The notes under the pieces were generated by a model. That model was given only the letters and a program-made list of their open reading frames with translations. It was not told where the DNA came from and searched no databases. This document shows positions 1-7,983 of a DNA stretch of 64,000 nucleotides, piece after piece. The translations under genes and the position numbers were made by a program. Each line of letters begins with the position of its first letter. Positions within the stretch are counted from its first letter, which is position 1. The DNA comes from CAYQXJ01 sp964421565 (GTDB taxonomy: Bacteria > Planctomycetota > Brocadiia > SM23-32): the NCBI GenBank assembly GCA_964421565.1, contig CAYQXJ010000009.1, positions 62,001-126,000 of the forward strand, in the 5' to 3' direction.

Positions 1-705
1 GCTGGAATCCGTCTTGATCTTCAACACCCGGTCCCGCAATTCATCGCACGAGGCGAACAGGGGGATCACGTTATCGTAACTCTTACTCATCTTGCGGCCA
101 TCCAGCCCGGGCACGGTGCCCACGCCGGCGCGCACCTCGTGCTCGGGCAGCGTGAGCACGTCGCCGAACTGGTAGTTGAAGCTGCCGGCGATGTCTCGAG
201 AGATCTCGACATGCTGCACCTGGTCCTCGCCGACGGGCACGACGTCTGTCTCGAACAGCAGGATGTCAGCGGCCATTAGAACGGGGTAGTTGTACAGCCC
301 CATGTTGACGCCGGCGTCGAGGTCGGCCTCACCTTTCTGCTGGTTCTCCGCGACGGCGGCCTTGTAGGCGTGGGCGCGGTTCATCAGGCCTTTCGGCGTC
401 ACGCAGGCGAGCACCCAGGTCAGCTCGAAGACTTCAGGTATGTCGCTCTGCCGATAGAACAGGACGCGCTCGGGGTCAAGCCCCAGCGCAAGCCATCCGG
501 CCACCACTTCATAGGTTAGCTTGCGGAAGACCTCGGGATCCTCCACTGTGGTGAGCGCGTGGTAGTCGGCGATGAAGTAGAGGCAACGGGCGTCGGGATT
601 GTCGCGTGCAATCTGGAGCGCGGGCTTCATCATGCCCAGGTAATTGCCCAGATGCGCCGTGCCGGAGGGTTTGATGCCGGTCAGGTATGTTTTCTGTTTT
701 TCCAT
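1..705 (-). CDS. trpS: Tryptophanyl-tRNA synthetase, C-terminus cut by window edge
   Basis: Class I aminoacyl-tRNA synthetase that charges tRNA-Trp in the cytoplasm. The first 235 residues are present. The N-terminus carries the TrpS signature KPSGTAHLGN (residues about 12-21, the HIGH-box equivalent), and KMSKS is at residues 205-209 just before the window edge. The protein is read from ATG at 705; the remaining roughly 90-100 residues lie outside. The gene starts 29 bp after the leuA stop on the same strand, so it probably shares the leuA transcript. That would place a Trp synthetase downstream of a leucine biosynthesis gene. Identity is clear from the two motifs. Confidence 0.95.
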   Translation of the reverse strand, partial: MEKQKTYLTGIKPSGTAHLGNYLGMMKPALQIARDNPDARCLYFIADYHALTTVEDPEVFRKLTYEVVAGWLALGLDPERVLFYRQSDIPEVFELTWVLACVTPKGLMNRAHAYKAAVAENQQKGEADLDAGVNMGLYNYPVLMAADILLFETDVVPVGEDQVQHVEISRDIAGSFNYQFGDVLTLPEHEVRAGVGTVPGLDGRKMSKSYDNVIPLFASCDELRDRVLKIKTDSS

Positions 706-734
706 GGGTCTCTTTCGTATGGGGGGCTGTCGGC

Positions 735-2291
735 CTACATGCCGTGTGGTTTCTTCTCTGCGGGCCTGCCGCTGTCGATCCACCTGAAGAGCCGGTTGAC
801 GGCGCCAATGTAGGCGACGGCGCTCGCCTCGACGATGTCCGTCTTGGCCGCCCGGCCCTTCTCACTCCTCCCGTTTGAGCTTATCTCGAGTGTCACTTCG
901 CCCATGGCATCCTTGCCGATGGTGATGGCACGAATGCCGTAATCTTCCAGTTGGCATGTTATGCCGGTGATGCGGTCGATCGCGCGGCACACTGCGTCGA
1001 TGGGGCCATCGCCGATTGCCGCGTCCGTCCTCTCGCCCTGGCCGGCTACGTGGACGCGAACAGTGGCCGTGGGGATAACGCCTACACCGCTGGTCACGTG
1101 GAAGCTAACCAGCCGGAAGGTTTCCGGCACCTCCTCGATCTCCTCCCGTACAATGGCCTCTATGTCCTCGTCGTAGATGTCCTTCTTCTTGTCGGCCAGG
1201 CGTTTAAACTGCTCGAAGGCATGATCCAGGTTCTCATCCTCCAGGTGGATGCCGAGTTCCTGGAGTCGTTCGCGGAAGGCGTGCCGGCCGCTGTGTTTGC
1301 CGAGCACAAGGCGGTTGCGCTCGAGCCCGACGTCCTCCGGGCGCATGATCTCGTAGGTGCTCTTCTGCTTCAGCACGCCGTCCTGGTGGATGCCCGCCTC
1401 ATGGGCGAATGCGTTGCGACCGACCACCGCCTTGTTGGGCGGCACGTGGACTCCGGTCACCGTGGTGACCAGCCTGCTGGTGTTGATGATCTGCCGTGTG
1501 TTCACGGCTGTCTCAACGCCGAAGAAGTCACGGCGCGTACGCAAGGCCATCACGACTTCCTCAAGCGAACAGTTGCCGGCCCGTTCGCCGAGGCCGTTGA
1601 CGGTGCACTCAACCTGCCTGGCCCCGGCCTTCACCGCCGCCAGGGAGTTGGCGACAGCCATGCCGAGGTCGTCATGACAGTGGACGCTGATGACGGCGTC
1701 GTTCACGTTCGGCACGTCGGACAGAAGCATGTCTATGAGTTCGGCGAACTGCTCCGGCACGGCGTAGCCGACTGTGTCCGGTATGTTCACAGTGTTGGCG
1801 CCCGCGCCGATGACCGCTTCGACCACATCGCGGAGGAACTCCGGCTCGGTCCGTGCAGCGTCCTCGGGACTGAACTCCACGTCGTCGGTCCACTGGCGGG
1901 CCGTCTTCACTCCGGAGATCGCGCGCTCGATTATCTGGCGCTGGTCCATCTTGAGCTTATGCTCACGGTGGATGCGGCTGGTCGCCAGGAATACGTGGAT
2001 GCGCCCGCTGGCGGCGTCCTTGATCGCCTCGCCGGCCCGTTCGATATCTGCCGAGACGCACCTTGCCAGGCCCGCCACGGTGGGTTTCTTCACGGCGCGG
2101 CAGACCTGCCGCACGCTCTCGAAGTCGCCGGGCGAGGCAATGGGGAAGCCTGCCTCGATCACGTCCACGTTCAGCCGCTCGAGCTGCTGGGCAACCATGG
2201 TCTTCTCCTCAAGGGTCATGGAGCAGCCCGGCGCCTGCTCTCCGTCTCGAAGCGTGGTGTCGAAAACCGTCACTCGTTCTTTGTCTGCCAT
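735..2291 (-). CDS. leuA: 2-isopropylmalate synthase
   Basis: First committed step of leucine synthesis: condenses acetyl-CoA with 2-oxoisovalerate. The 518-residue length matches bacterial LeuA. The N-terminal TIM-barrel begins with the HMGL/LeuA signature FDTTLRDGEQAPG (residues 10-22). Metal-binding HCHDDLG and the NGLGERAGN segment follow, then the C-terminal leucine-binding regulatory domain. The ATG at 2291 opens directly into the barrel. The gene is preceded by a leader peptide ORF and a terminator-like hairpin, suggesting attenuation in addition to the usual feedback inhibition. trpS follows after 29 bp. Confidence 0.96.
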   Translation of the reverse strand: MADKERVTVFDTTLRDGEQAPGCSMTLEEKTMVAQQLERLNVDVIEAGFPIASPGDFESVRQVCRAVKKPTVAGLARCVSADIERAGEAIKDAASGRIHVFLATSRIHREHKLKMDQRQIIERAISGVKTARQWTDDVEFSPEDAARTEPEFLRDVVEAVIGAGANTVNIPDTVGYAVPEQFAELIDMLLSDVPNVNDAVISVHCHDDLGMAVANSLAAVKAGARQVECTVNGLGERAGNCSLEEVVMALRTRRDFFGVETAVNTRQIINTSRLVTTVTGVHVPPNKAVVGRNAFAHEAGIHQDGVLKQKSTYEIMRPEDVGLERNRLVLGKHSGRHAFRERLQELGIHLEDENLDHAFEQFKRLADKKKDIYDEDIEAIVREEIEEVPETFRLVSFHVTSGVGVIPTATVRVHVAGQGERTDAAIGDGPIDAVCRAIDRITGITCQLEDYGIRAITIGKDAMGEVTLEISSNGRSEKGRAAKTDIVEASAVAYIGAVNRLFRWIDSGRPAEKKPHGM

Positions 2292-2360
2292 TTCGGTTGT
2301 TCTCCGGCCACAGCGTTTGGAGGTTTATGCCACCTTTCAGTGCACTGATGCAACGTACGT

Positions 2361-2397
2361 GAAAAGGCCCTGCAACCCGGGCTGAGGGCTGCAGGGC
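2361..2397 (-). terminator. Candidate leucine attenuator terminator
   Basis: On the minus strand an 8 bp GC-rich inverted repeat (GCCCTGCA at 2397-2390, TGCAGGGC at 2374-2367) is followed by CCTTTTC. It lies between the leader ORF and leuA, about 70 bp before the leuA ATG. The T run is only four bases, so termination strength is uncertain. GCAGCCC in its 5' arm could instead pair with GGG(T)CTGC just after the leader stop, which would make it a switch. Confidence 0.6.
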
Positions 2398-2447
2398 TCT
2401 TGGCTTGTCTTCATCGAACGGCTGGAAGGAAGCAGACCCCTACCGCC

Positions 2448-2522
2448 TCAGCGCCCCGGCCAGGGCCAGGGTAGTGCCAGCTTGCATAGCGCCAAACGGC
2501 GATGGTCTGCAGTGCGCTCCAT
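2448..2522 (-). CDS. leuL: Putative leucine leader peptide (24 aa)
   Basis: A 24-codon ORF from ATG at 2522 to TGA at 2448, lying between a near-perfect promoter and a terminator-like hairpin upstream of leuA. Codons 10-17 read LALCKLAL: four leucines in eight codons (TTG, CTA, CTG, CTA), including two CTA codons, which should be rare in this GC-rich genome. The predicted transcription start (about 2525) is only about three bases before the ATG, so the message would be nearly leaderless. Ribosome stalling at these codons when Leu-tRNA is scarce would be the control signal. This is inferred from position and codon content, not from homology. Confidence 0.6.
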   Translation of the reverse strand: MERTADHRRLALCKLALPWPWPGR

Positions 2523-2531
2523 AACAGGCGG

Positions 2532-2560
2532 ATTATAGCCCTTGCGCGCGGTTCTGTCAA
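2532..2560 (-). promoter_or_regulatory. Sigma70-type promoter for leu leader-leuA-trpS
   Basis: Perfect consensus on the minus strand: TTGACA (2560-2555), 17 bp spacer, TATAAT (2537-2532). Predicted start near 2525. Confidence 0.85.
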
Positions 2561-2595
2561 GCGTCAGGTCGCCCTGAATGCAGGGCTCCAACGCT

Positions 2596-2624
2596 TTGAC
2601 ACTCCGATGGCAGCGGCGTAGAAT
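2596..2624 (+). promoter_or_regulatory. Sigma70-type promoter for the histidine kinase gene
   Basis: TTGACA (2596-2601), 17 bp, TAGAAT (2619-2624). Predicted start about 2631. This rules against a GTG start at 2630 and favours ATG at 2660. It diverges from the leuA promoter with 35 bp between the two -35 boxes. Confidence 0.75.
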
Positions 2625-2659
2625 GCCTGGTGATCCCTTCACTCCGTTGCGGTACCTGC

Positions 2660-4066
2660 ATGCAGAGCACAACTCTGCTGATCGGCCTGGGCAAGGGCGG
2701 CAGTGCACTGTTGCCGTACCTGCTGGCGAACGACCAGTTCGAGCTGGTCGCCGTTTGCGACTCGAACCCCGACGCCGTCGGGGTCGCGATCGCGCGCCGC
2801 TGTGGGCTCAACTATTACCAGGACGCCGTCACGGCAGTCACCGACATCCGCCCTGACCTCGTCGTGGACGCAACGGGCGACCCCTCGCTGGCCAGCACGC
2901 TCTACGAAGTGCGACCCGCCGGCACGTCGGTCGTCACCGGCGAGGCGTCACACCTGCTGTGGGAGTTGCTGACCGTCCAGGAAGAGCAGCGTCGTTGCGA
3001 GCTGAGATTCGGGCGCTTGATGGACGACATGCACAGCGCCCTTGTCGTTGTGCAGGACGCCCGCATCAAGTTCACCAACCGGGCTTTCCACGAGATGCTG
3101 GGCTATGCGAAGAGGGACGTGCTCGGACACCCCTACGAGTCAGTGCTCGCGGAAGAGGTCCGCGAACGCGACCTGCAGACCCACCGTGAACGCATGCGGG
3201 GTGACCAGCCCCCGATGGAGTACGACACTAAGCTGGTCGACGCCGAGGGCGCCGTGCGCGAGGTCCGTGTGCGCGTGAGGCGCAGCGACTGGGAAGGACG
3301 CCCCGCCAGCCTCATCATCATGAGCGACGTCACGGAGTTGCGTCGGCTGCAGCGTGAACGTGAGCAGTTCTTCCGCTACATGGTGCATGAGTTGCGCGCA
3401 CCCCTCTCGCCCGTAAGCACTGTCATCGAGCTGTTGCGCAAACCCGACGCCCTGCAGGATGAGCAGCGTGCGCGGAAACTACTCGGGGTCCTGGCCCGAG
3501 CGGCAGACCGGCTCGAGTCCCATGTGCGCGATTTCCTGGAACTCTCCCGTATAGAAGAGCAGAAGGTCTCGCTCAACCGCGAGTCCGTCGACCTGAAAGG
3601 TATCGTCCACGAAGTGGTCGAAAACCAACGCGTGCTGGCCGAGGACAAGGGATTGACGCTCAGGGTTGAGCCATGGCCCGAATTCGAGGTCGTCGGCGAT
3701 GAGTTCGTCGTCCGCACGGGTGTGCGGAACCTGGTCAACAACGCCATCAAGTACACTGAGTCCGGTTCGGTCACCGCTTCGATCGAGCGGCAGGGGGACC
3801 GCTTCGACATCCTGGTTGCGGACACGGGGATCGGCCTCAACCAGGAGGAGCAGGAACAGGTCTTCCAGGAGTTCGGGCGTATCAAGCGCACGGCCGGTAT
3901 GAAGGGGACCGGGCTGGGGCTGGCGCTCGTGAAGAAGCTAGTGGAAGCGGCCGGTGGCAGGGCATGGGTCGAAAGCGAGGGCAAGGACAGGGGCAGCACT
4001 TTCGCGTTCGAGCTTCCCGTTGATTTCGGCGGCGATGGGGAATCGGCAGAGACCGCGACAACGTGA
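2660..4066 (+). CDS. PAS sensor histidine kinase with N-terminal Rossmann domain
   Basis: A 468-residue soluble sensor kinase. Residues 1-95 look like a dinucleotide-binding Rossmann fold of the homoserine/aspartate dehydrogenase type: GLGKGG loop, an acidic residue (CDSN) after strand 2, and a VVDATGD strand. A PAS domain (about 105-225) follows, then HisKA with H-box VHELRAP (His243). The HATPase has the N-box NLVNNAIKY, DTGIGL and GTGLGLALV. No membrane segment is seen, so the kinase is cytoplasmic and may sense a nucleotide or redox ligand (inference). ATG 2660 is chosen because the promoter predicts transcription starting near 2631. No cognate response regulator is adjacent. Confidence 0.85.
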   Translation: MQSTTLLIGLGKGGSALLPYLLANDQFELVAVCDSNPDAVGVAIARRCGLNYYQDAVTAVTDIRPDLVVDATGDPSLASTLYEVRPAGTSVVTGEASHLLWELLTVQEEQRRCELRFGRLMDDMHSALVVVQDARIKFTNRAFHEMLGYAKRDVLGHPYESVLAEEVRERDLQTHRERMRGDQPPMEYDTKLVDAEGAVREVRVRVRRSDWEGRPASLIIMSDVTELRRLQREREQFFRYMVHELRAPLSPVSTVIELLRKPDALQDEQRARKLLGVLARAADRLESHVRDFLELSRIEEQKVSLNRESVDLKGIVHEVVENQRVLAEDKGLTLRVEPWPEFEVVGDEFVVRTGVRNLVNNAIKYTESGSVTASIERQGDRFDILVADTGIGLNQEEQEQVFQEFGRIKRTAGMKGTGLGLALVKKLVEAAGGRAWVESEGKDRGSTFAFELPVDFGGDGESAETATT

Positions 4067-4175
4067 AGCGGTTTGCCCGCGGAACGGCTGCAGGTTGCCG
4101 GCGGGGCGCGCGTTTCCGTATGATTTGCGGTGAAGCGAGGCTACTGGAGCGGTGCGTCTCTGAAGGGATAGGGCC

Positions 4176-4976
4176 ATGGTAGACATCATCGCCATCCTCG
4201 TCATCGCCGTCAGCGTCATGTGGGGCTACCTGCGAGGTGCCCTGCGCAACCTGCTCACACTCGGCGCGCTGGTGGCAGCTTACGTCGGCAGCGCACAGTT
4301 CGGCCAGCCCCTTGGCAAAATGCTGGTGCAGAACTTCGACTTCAGCAGCGGCACCGCTTACGTCCTGGCCCGACTCGGCGCCGGGCTCGCGATCTTCATC
4401 TCGCTGATGATCGCGGCAGACATGGCCGACCGCATCTTCGGCAAGACGGAGCAAGGCATCACTCGCCGATGGAACCGCCGGCTCGGCGCCGCTGCGGGGC
4501 TCGCTACAGGCGCGGCGACTGTGCTGGTCGGGCTGATACTGCTCGATGCTTTCTACAAGGCGTTTCCCGAATCACGTGACGGCTTTCTGCGGATTGCGGA
4601 GGGATCAAAGCTGCGCGCCCTGGTCTCCTCGCATAATCCGGCTGACCGCTACCTGCTGACTGACATGTTGCGGCTGCTGCGTGCTGCCCAAGATGACCCG
4701 GTGGTGCTGGAGCGCCTGCGTGAAAGGCAGGAAGTGCGCCAGTTGCTGGATGAGCCAAAGATTGCGGCCGTGCTCAGTGATGAAGCCCTGGTCGAAGACC
4801 TGCGTGAGCACCGCTACCACGAGGCCCTGCGCGACGAGGACCTGCGCCGGCTGATGTCGGACACGGATGTGCTGCGTCGTCTCATCTCGCCGGACGTGGC
4901 CCCCGACCTGGGGGCTATCATCCGGGAGGTCATGGAAGAACGAAGAGCGGATCTGGAGGAGGGCGGCGAGCCGTAG
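4176..4976 (+). CDS. CvpA family membrane protein
   Basis: 266 residues. The N-terminal 130 residues contain four hydrophobic helices typical of the CvpA (colicin V production) family, including the early WGYLRGALRNLL segment after the first helix and GYLRG-like glycine spacing. The C-terminal half (about 150-266) is charged, helical and rich in Leu/Arg/Glu, probably cytoplasmic. CvpA proteins are inner-membrane proteins linked to envelope integrity; the exact role here is unknown. It lies 109 bp after the histidine kinase on the same strand and faces the convergent gene at 5018. Confidence 0.75.
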   Translation: MVDIIAILVIAVSVMWGYLRGALRNLLTLGALVAAYVGSAQFGQPLGKMLVQNFDFSSGTAYVLARLGAGLAIFISLMIAADMADRIFGKTEQGITRRWNRRLGAAAGLATGAATVLVGLILLDAFYKAFPESRDGFLRIAEGSKLRALVSSHNPADRYLLTDMLRLLRAAQDDPVVLERLRERQEVRQLLDEPKIAAVLSDEALVEDLREHRYHEALRDEDLRRLMSDTDVLRRLISPDVAPDLGAIIREVMEERRADLEEGGEP

Positions 4977-5017
4977 CCGGATGAGGGGCCATAGTCGGCG
5001 TGCGGCGCACGGCGGCC

Positions 5018-6415
5018 TCAGGGCGAAGCGCGCTCGTCCATATGTCGCCCGTCAGGCGCCTGGCACTGGAACAGTTCGCGGCACAAGGCGATTTCGGATA
5101 CACATACGTGCTCTGAAAGCCACTTCAGCAGGGCCCGGCGAGAGCGCCACTGGGCAAAACGCAGAATCAGCGAAGCCCTGCGCCTGGTCACGGTCACCTT
5201 GTCCAGATCGCAGAGGTAGAATTGGATCTCAGATGCTTCGGCATAGTCTTTGCGGTAGTGCACGTATCTGGGGCGGACGCCGCCGATACCGCAGTCTTCG
5301 ATCTGCAGCCACCAGCGGACCAGGCGCAGCAGTATGGCTTCGCGTTGGTCGGCGCTGAGCAGGTCGAACTGTTCGTTCATCATGCGTCTTAGAGATCGCA
5401 GCTCTCCGACGTGCTCCGCCAGCAATACGCTGCCCACCGTCAGCCCCCGGCTTTTGACCTTCCTGTAGTAGACCGGTGTTGCGGTCGGTATGCCGGCAGT
5501 GTTCATGCGCCGCAGAGCGCGCCACGTGGCCCGCCCGTAGGCAGGCAGAACAAGGCGCTGGACGCCCTTCACCACGCCGACCCACTTGTATGCCTTTCCC
5601 CATAGCCTGATCCGTTCGCCGTCCTTCACAGCGTCCACCTCGAAACTCACGTGCGTGCGCCTGTCATGCCCCAGGCTCTGAAGCCGCAACTGCCACTTGC
5701 GCTGCGCGTCGGCGCATGGTCCCGAGGCAGCGATGGCCTGCACGCGCCTCTGGAAGACGGGATTGCCTGAGATGGCATCCAGTTGCGTTTGCAGGTCGAA
5801 GTCATCAACCATGCGTTCGACCACGTCGAGGCTGCTCAGCAACGCTACGACCAACGCCATGACGATGCCAGCAGCTACGCCGCAGATGCCAAGCATGTGT
5901 ATCGTTGTAGCCTGGCGCCGCAGAGCTGTAGCAGTGCCCGCGGCCTGCGTCGATAGCACGGTGGCCATCTCCCTCAAGGTGCGGGCCCGTTCGGCGGTCT
6001 GAGCGAGCCGTTCAGGATTCGCGCTGTCCATCGGCTGCGCACCGCTGATTGAGTCTGCAAGGTCCGCCAATTCATCGCGAAGCTCGGCTTCTGCTTCCGC
6101 GAGGCCCAGGCGCGCGATTGCCCCGGCAATCTGCTGAGTCGCTTCCTCGACCTCTGCCAACAACTCGGCCAACACAGAGCACAGCCGGACCGTGTCGACA
6201 ACATCCGGCTTGGCCCGGGCCGCCTCGCACGCCTCGGATATGCGCGAAGTCACCAAGGTTAGGCGCTGTGCGGACTCGGCCATCGAAGCTTGCAGGGCAA
6301 AGGTGTCCGACCGTTCGCGCCCGGAGGAAATGAGAGCAACCAGGCCGAGCAACGACAGCGCGGCGCTCACGGCTGCGCACAGCAACCTGCGCCGGACCGG
6401 TTTTATGGAACTCAT
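5018..6415 (-). CDS. Membrane protein with WaaP/Kdo-kinase-like C-terminal domain
   Basis: 465 residues. Residues about 10-30 form one membrane helix, followed by an Ala/Glu/Leu-rich helical segment of about 140 residues (predicted outside the cytoplasm), then a second helix (about 175-200). This is a PilJ/chemoreceptor-like sensor topology. The cytoplasmic C-terminal half (about 225-460) resembles LPS core kinases of the WaaP/InaA type: LLAEHV, LRLVRWWLQIEDCGIGG and YLCDLDKV, where family members have the metal-binding DLDR/DFD. The usual HxDL catalytic segment is not obvious; HYRKD sits roughly at that place. It could phosphorylate an envelope sugar, or be an inactive sensor. The fold assignment is tentative. 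Confidence 0.5.
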   Translation of the reverse strand: MSSIKPVRRRLLCAAVSAALSLLGLVALISSGRERSDTFALQASMAESAQRLTLVTSRISEACEAARAKPDVVDTVRLCSVLAELLAEVEEATQQIAGAIARLGLAEAEAELRDELADLADSISGAQPMDSANPERLAQTAERARTLREMATVLSTQAAGTATALRRQATTIHMLGICGVAAGIVMALVVALLSSLDVVERMVDDFDLQTQLDAISGNPVFQRRVQAIAASGPCADAQRKWQLRLQSLGHDRRTHVSFEVDAVKDGERIRLWGKAYKWVGVVKGVQRLVLPAYGRATWRALRRMNTAGIPTATPVYYRKVKSRGLTVGSVLLAEHVGELRSLRRMMNEQFDLLSADQREAILLRLVRWWLQIEDCGIGGVRPRYVHYRKDYAEASEIQFYLCDLDKVTVTRRRASLILRFAQWRSRRALLKWLSEHVCVSEIALCRELFQCQAPDGRHMDERASP

Positions 6416-6600
6416 TTGTCCAGTTTCACCCAGTTGAGGATGTTGACAGGTCTGTGCCTCCCGGACGCATACTTCACCCGCTCAAGCAGCCTCCCGGGCA
6501 CAGGCCACGCTTTGCACCTGAGCAACGTTCGTCCAGGTGTAGCCATACCGCGCGCACCCCCCGGTGACTTTCGCAATCCATCTGCTCTTCGCGCGCGCTT

Positions 6601-6864
6601 TCAGTTAGACTCCTCCCGCAACTCGCGCGAGATCTCCCCCAGCTCACGGGCGTTGATCTGCTCCAGATGCTTGCCTCGTTCGTCCACTTTGTCGTTGAAA
6701 CGCAGCACTGTCTCCCGCATTCTCTCATGCGTCGGCTTCGAGCCGCCGTGGAGGTAGAAGTTCTCGCCGCGCGTCACATACAGGTCGCCTTTGCGACCGT
6801 CCAGGCCGATTCCGAGCAGTCCCTTGATGCCCAACGGCCGGTCTTCGTCGTGTGTGCCTGCCAT
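6601..6864 (-). CDS. Small conserved-looking hypothetical protein
   Basis: 87 residues, soluble and charged. The core reads GLLGIGLDGRKGDLYVTRGE and then FYLHGGS..THERM, followed by a long Glu/Arg/Lys-rich helix that could form a coiled coil. I do not recognise a functional family. ATG at 6864 is chosen because GGAG lies five bases upstream; an upstream in-frame start has no such site. It is the last gene of a probable three-gene minus-strand cluster with the GNAT and the cyclophilin-like genes. Confidence 0.6.
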   Translation of the reverse strand: MAGTHDEDRPLGIKGLLGIGLDGRKGDLYVTRGENFYLHGGSKPTHERMRETVLRFNDKVDERGKHLEQINARELGEISRELREESN

Positions 6865-6939
6865 GTCGGCTCCGGCTGATGTAGGAGGGCGCGGGGCGCG
6901 GCGGCCACAGAAGGCTGGGCGCACTCCGATCAGTGCCCT

Positions 6940-7422
6940 TCAGAGCTTACGAAAGTAGAAGATCTGTTGGCCGATCTGCTGGAAACCGAACGAGGGGTAG
7001 AGCCGACGGCCCTTGTAATTCTGTTCCAGGGTCTCGATGCGGGCGTAACGCATGCCTTCATTGCGGAAGTGCTCAAGTGCAGTGCGAATGAGCGCCTTGC
7101 CGACTCCTCGGTCCTGGTGAGAAGACGCTACGGCCATGTTCGCTATATGACCCGTCAGGATGCTGGAGTAAAGCCGCGCGCAGAGGAACCCGACCACCTC
7201 TGCGTCAACCTCAGCAACCAGCGCGTGCCCGGGGTGTCGTCTCAGATCGTAGTCGATGCCGTTTCTCTTGCGTTCCGCCCATGTCGTGCCGGCAATCCGA
7301 CCGAAGTGCTCCTCCATGTTCGATTCGAGGCAGAATCCCTCGAAGCTCTCTTCGACGATCGCCAACACGCGGCTGCGGTCACGGCGGTGGTACTTCCGGA
7401 CGGTGACATCTGGCGGTTCCAT
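6940..7422 (-). CDS. GNAT family N-acetyltransferase
   Basis: 160 residues with a standard GNAT fold: strand 4 IANMAVASSHQDRGVGKALI holds the acetyl-CoA pyrophosphate loop (QDRGVG, about residues 103-108). The C-terminal LYPSFGFQQIGQ segment matches RimI-like proteins. The substrate cannot be told; RimI-like proteins acetylate protein N-termini, but many relatives act on small molecules. The gene starts 27 bp after the cyclophilin-like gene and is probably co-transcribed with it. Confidence 0.85.
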   Translation of the reverse strand: MEPPDVTVRKYHRRDRSRVLAIVEESFEGFCLESNMEEHFGRIAGTTWAERKRNGIDYDLRRHPGHALVAEVDAEVVGFLCARLYSSILTGHIANMAVASSHQDRGVGKALIRTALEHFRNEGMRYARIETLEQNYKGRRLYPSFGFQQIGQQIFYFRKL

Positions 7423-7449
7423 TGGCGAGGTGCGGTCAGAAGTGGGGGG

Positions 7450-7833
7450 CTACCCGGCGAGACGTATGGCGACCTCCTCACCGGCACCGTGGTCTCTGAG
7501 GGCCTCGTAGTCATCTATTGCTCCGACCACGTTAACTGGCGAAGCCGGAACAATCACGTCCTCGGATGAACTCATCGGGGTCTTGCCGTAGAAGATGCAG
7601 AAGCACCGCCCCTGGGGCCAGTACGCGAGGTCGCCCTTCTGGACCGCTGCAACGGCGTTCTCCTCGCCGGCTTCGACGGGGATCTCGAAGTAGATCTCCG
7701 CTCCCCACGTTCGGGCGGCAGCCCGCAGGGGAAGTGCCTCCAGGATGCGCTGTACGGTTTCGGGCGCACGGCTCTCGCTCAAATGCGCAGAGAACTGCTC
7801 GCCGCCGACGTCGATCACGATCTGCGTGGGCAT
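7450..7833 (-). CDS. Cyclophilin-like fold protein (TM1367/DUF369 type)
   Basis: 127 residues. The pattern of strands (QIVIDVGG..FSAHL, W.GAEIYFEIPVE, DLAYWPQGRCFCIFYGKTPMS) matches the small cyclophilin-like family typified by Thermotoga TM1367. These have a cyclophilin barrel without a proven peptidyl-prolyl isomerase activity. ATG 7833 is preferred over an in-frame ATG at 7875 because a GGGAG sits upstream, and a TATAAC box just before 7875 would put the transcription start downstream of the longer start. It is the first gene of the cluster with the GNAT and the small hypothetical gene. Confidence 0.65.
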   Translation of the reverse strand: MPTQIVIDVGGEQFSAHLSESRAPETVQRILEALPLRAAARTWGAEIYFEIPVEAGEENAVAAVQKGDLAYWPQGRCFCIFYGKTPMSSSEDVIVPASPVNVVGAIDDYEALRDHGAGEEVAIRLAG

Positions 7834-7924
7834 GGCATCGCTCCCGCCTGTGTGCCCCGAGCCTGCCGTCGCCATTCGTTATACACTCATCAGGCCGTCA
7901 AGCTCAACGGAAGAATAGAAAGGA

Positions 7925-7959
7925 CGAGCACCCCTTGTGTCTTACGAAAGGGGTGCTCG
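7925..7959 (-). terminator. Intrinsic terminator after the corrinoid protein gene
   Basis: Perfect 12 bp inverted repeat (CGAGCACCCCTT at 7925-7936, AAGGGGTGCTCG at 7948-7959) with an 11-base loop. On the minus strand it is followed by the pyrimidine-rich TCCTTTCTATTCTTCC. It sits 25 bp after the corrinoid gene stop. Confidence 0.85.
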
Positions 7960-7983
7960 GAAGGCGGGCACAGGTTTGGTCCG

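Noticed and set aside
951..2348. 465-codon open frame on the plus strand
   Set aside because: It is fully antisense to leuA, has a composition typical of a shadow frame in high-GC DNA and no recognisable domain.
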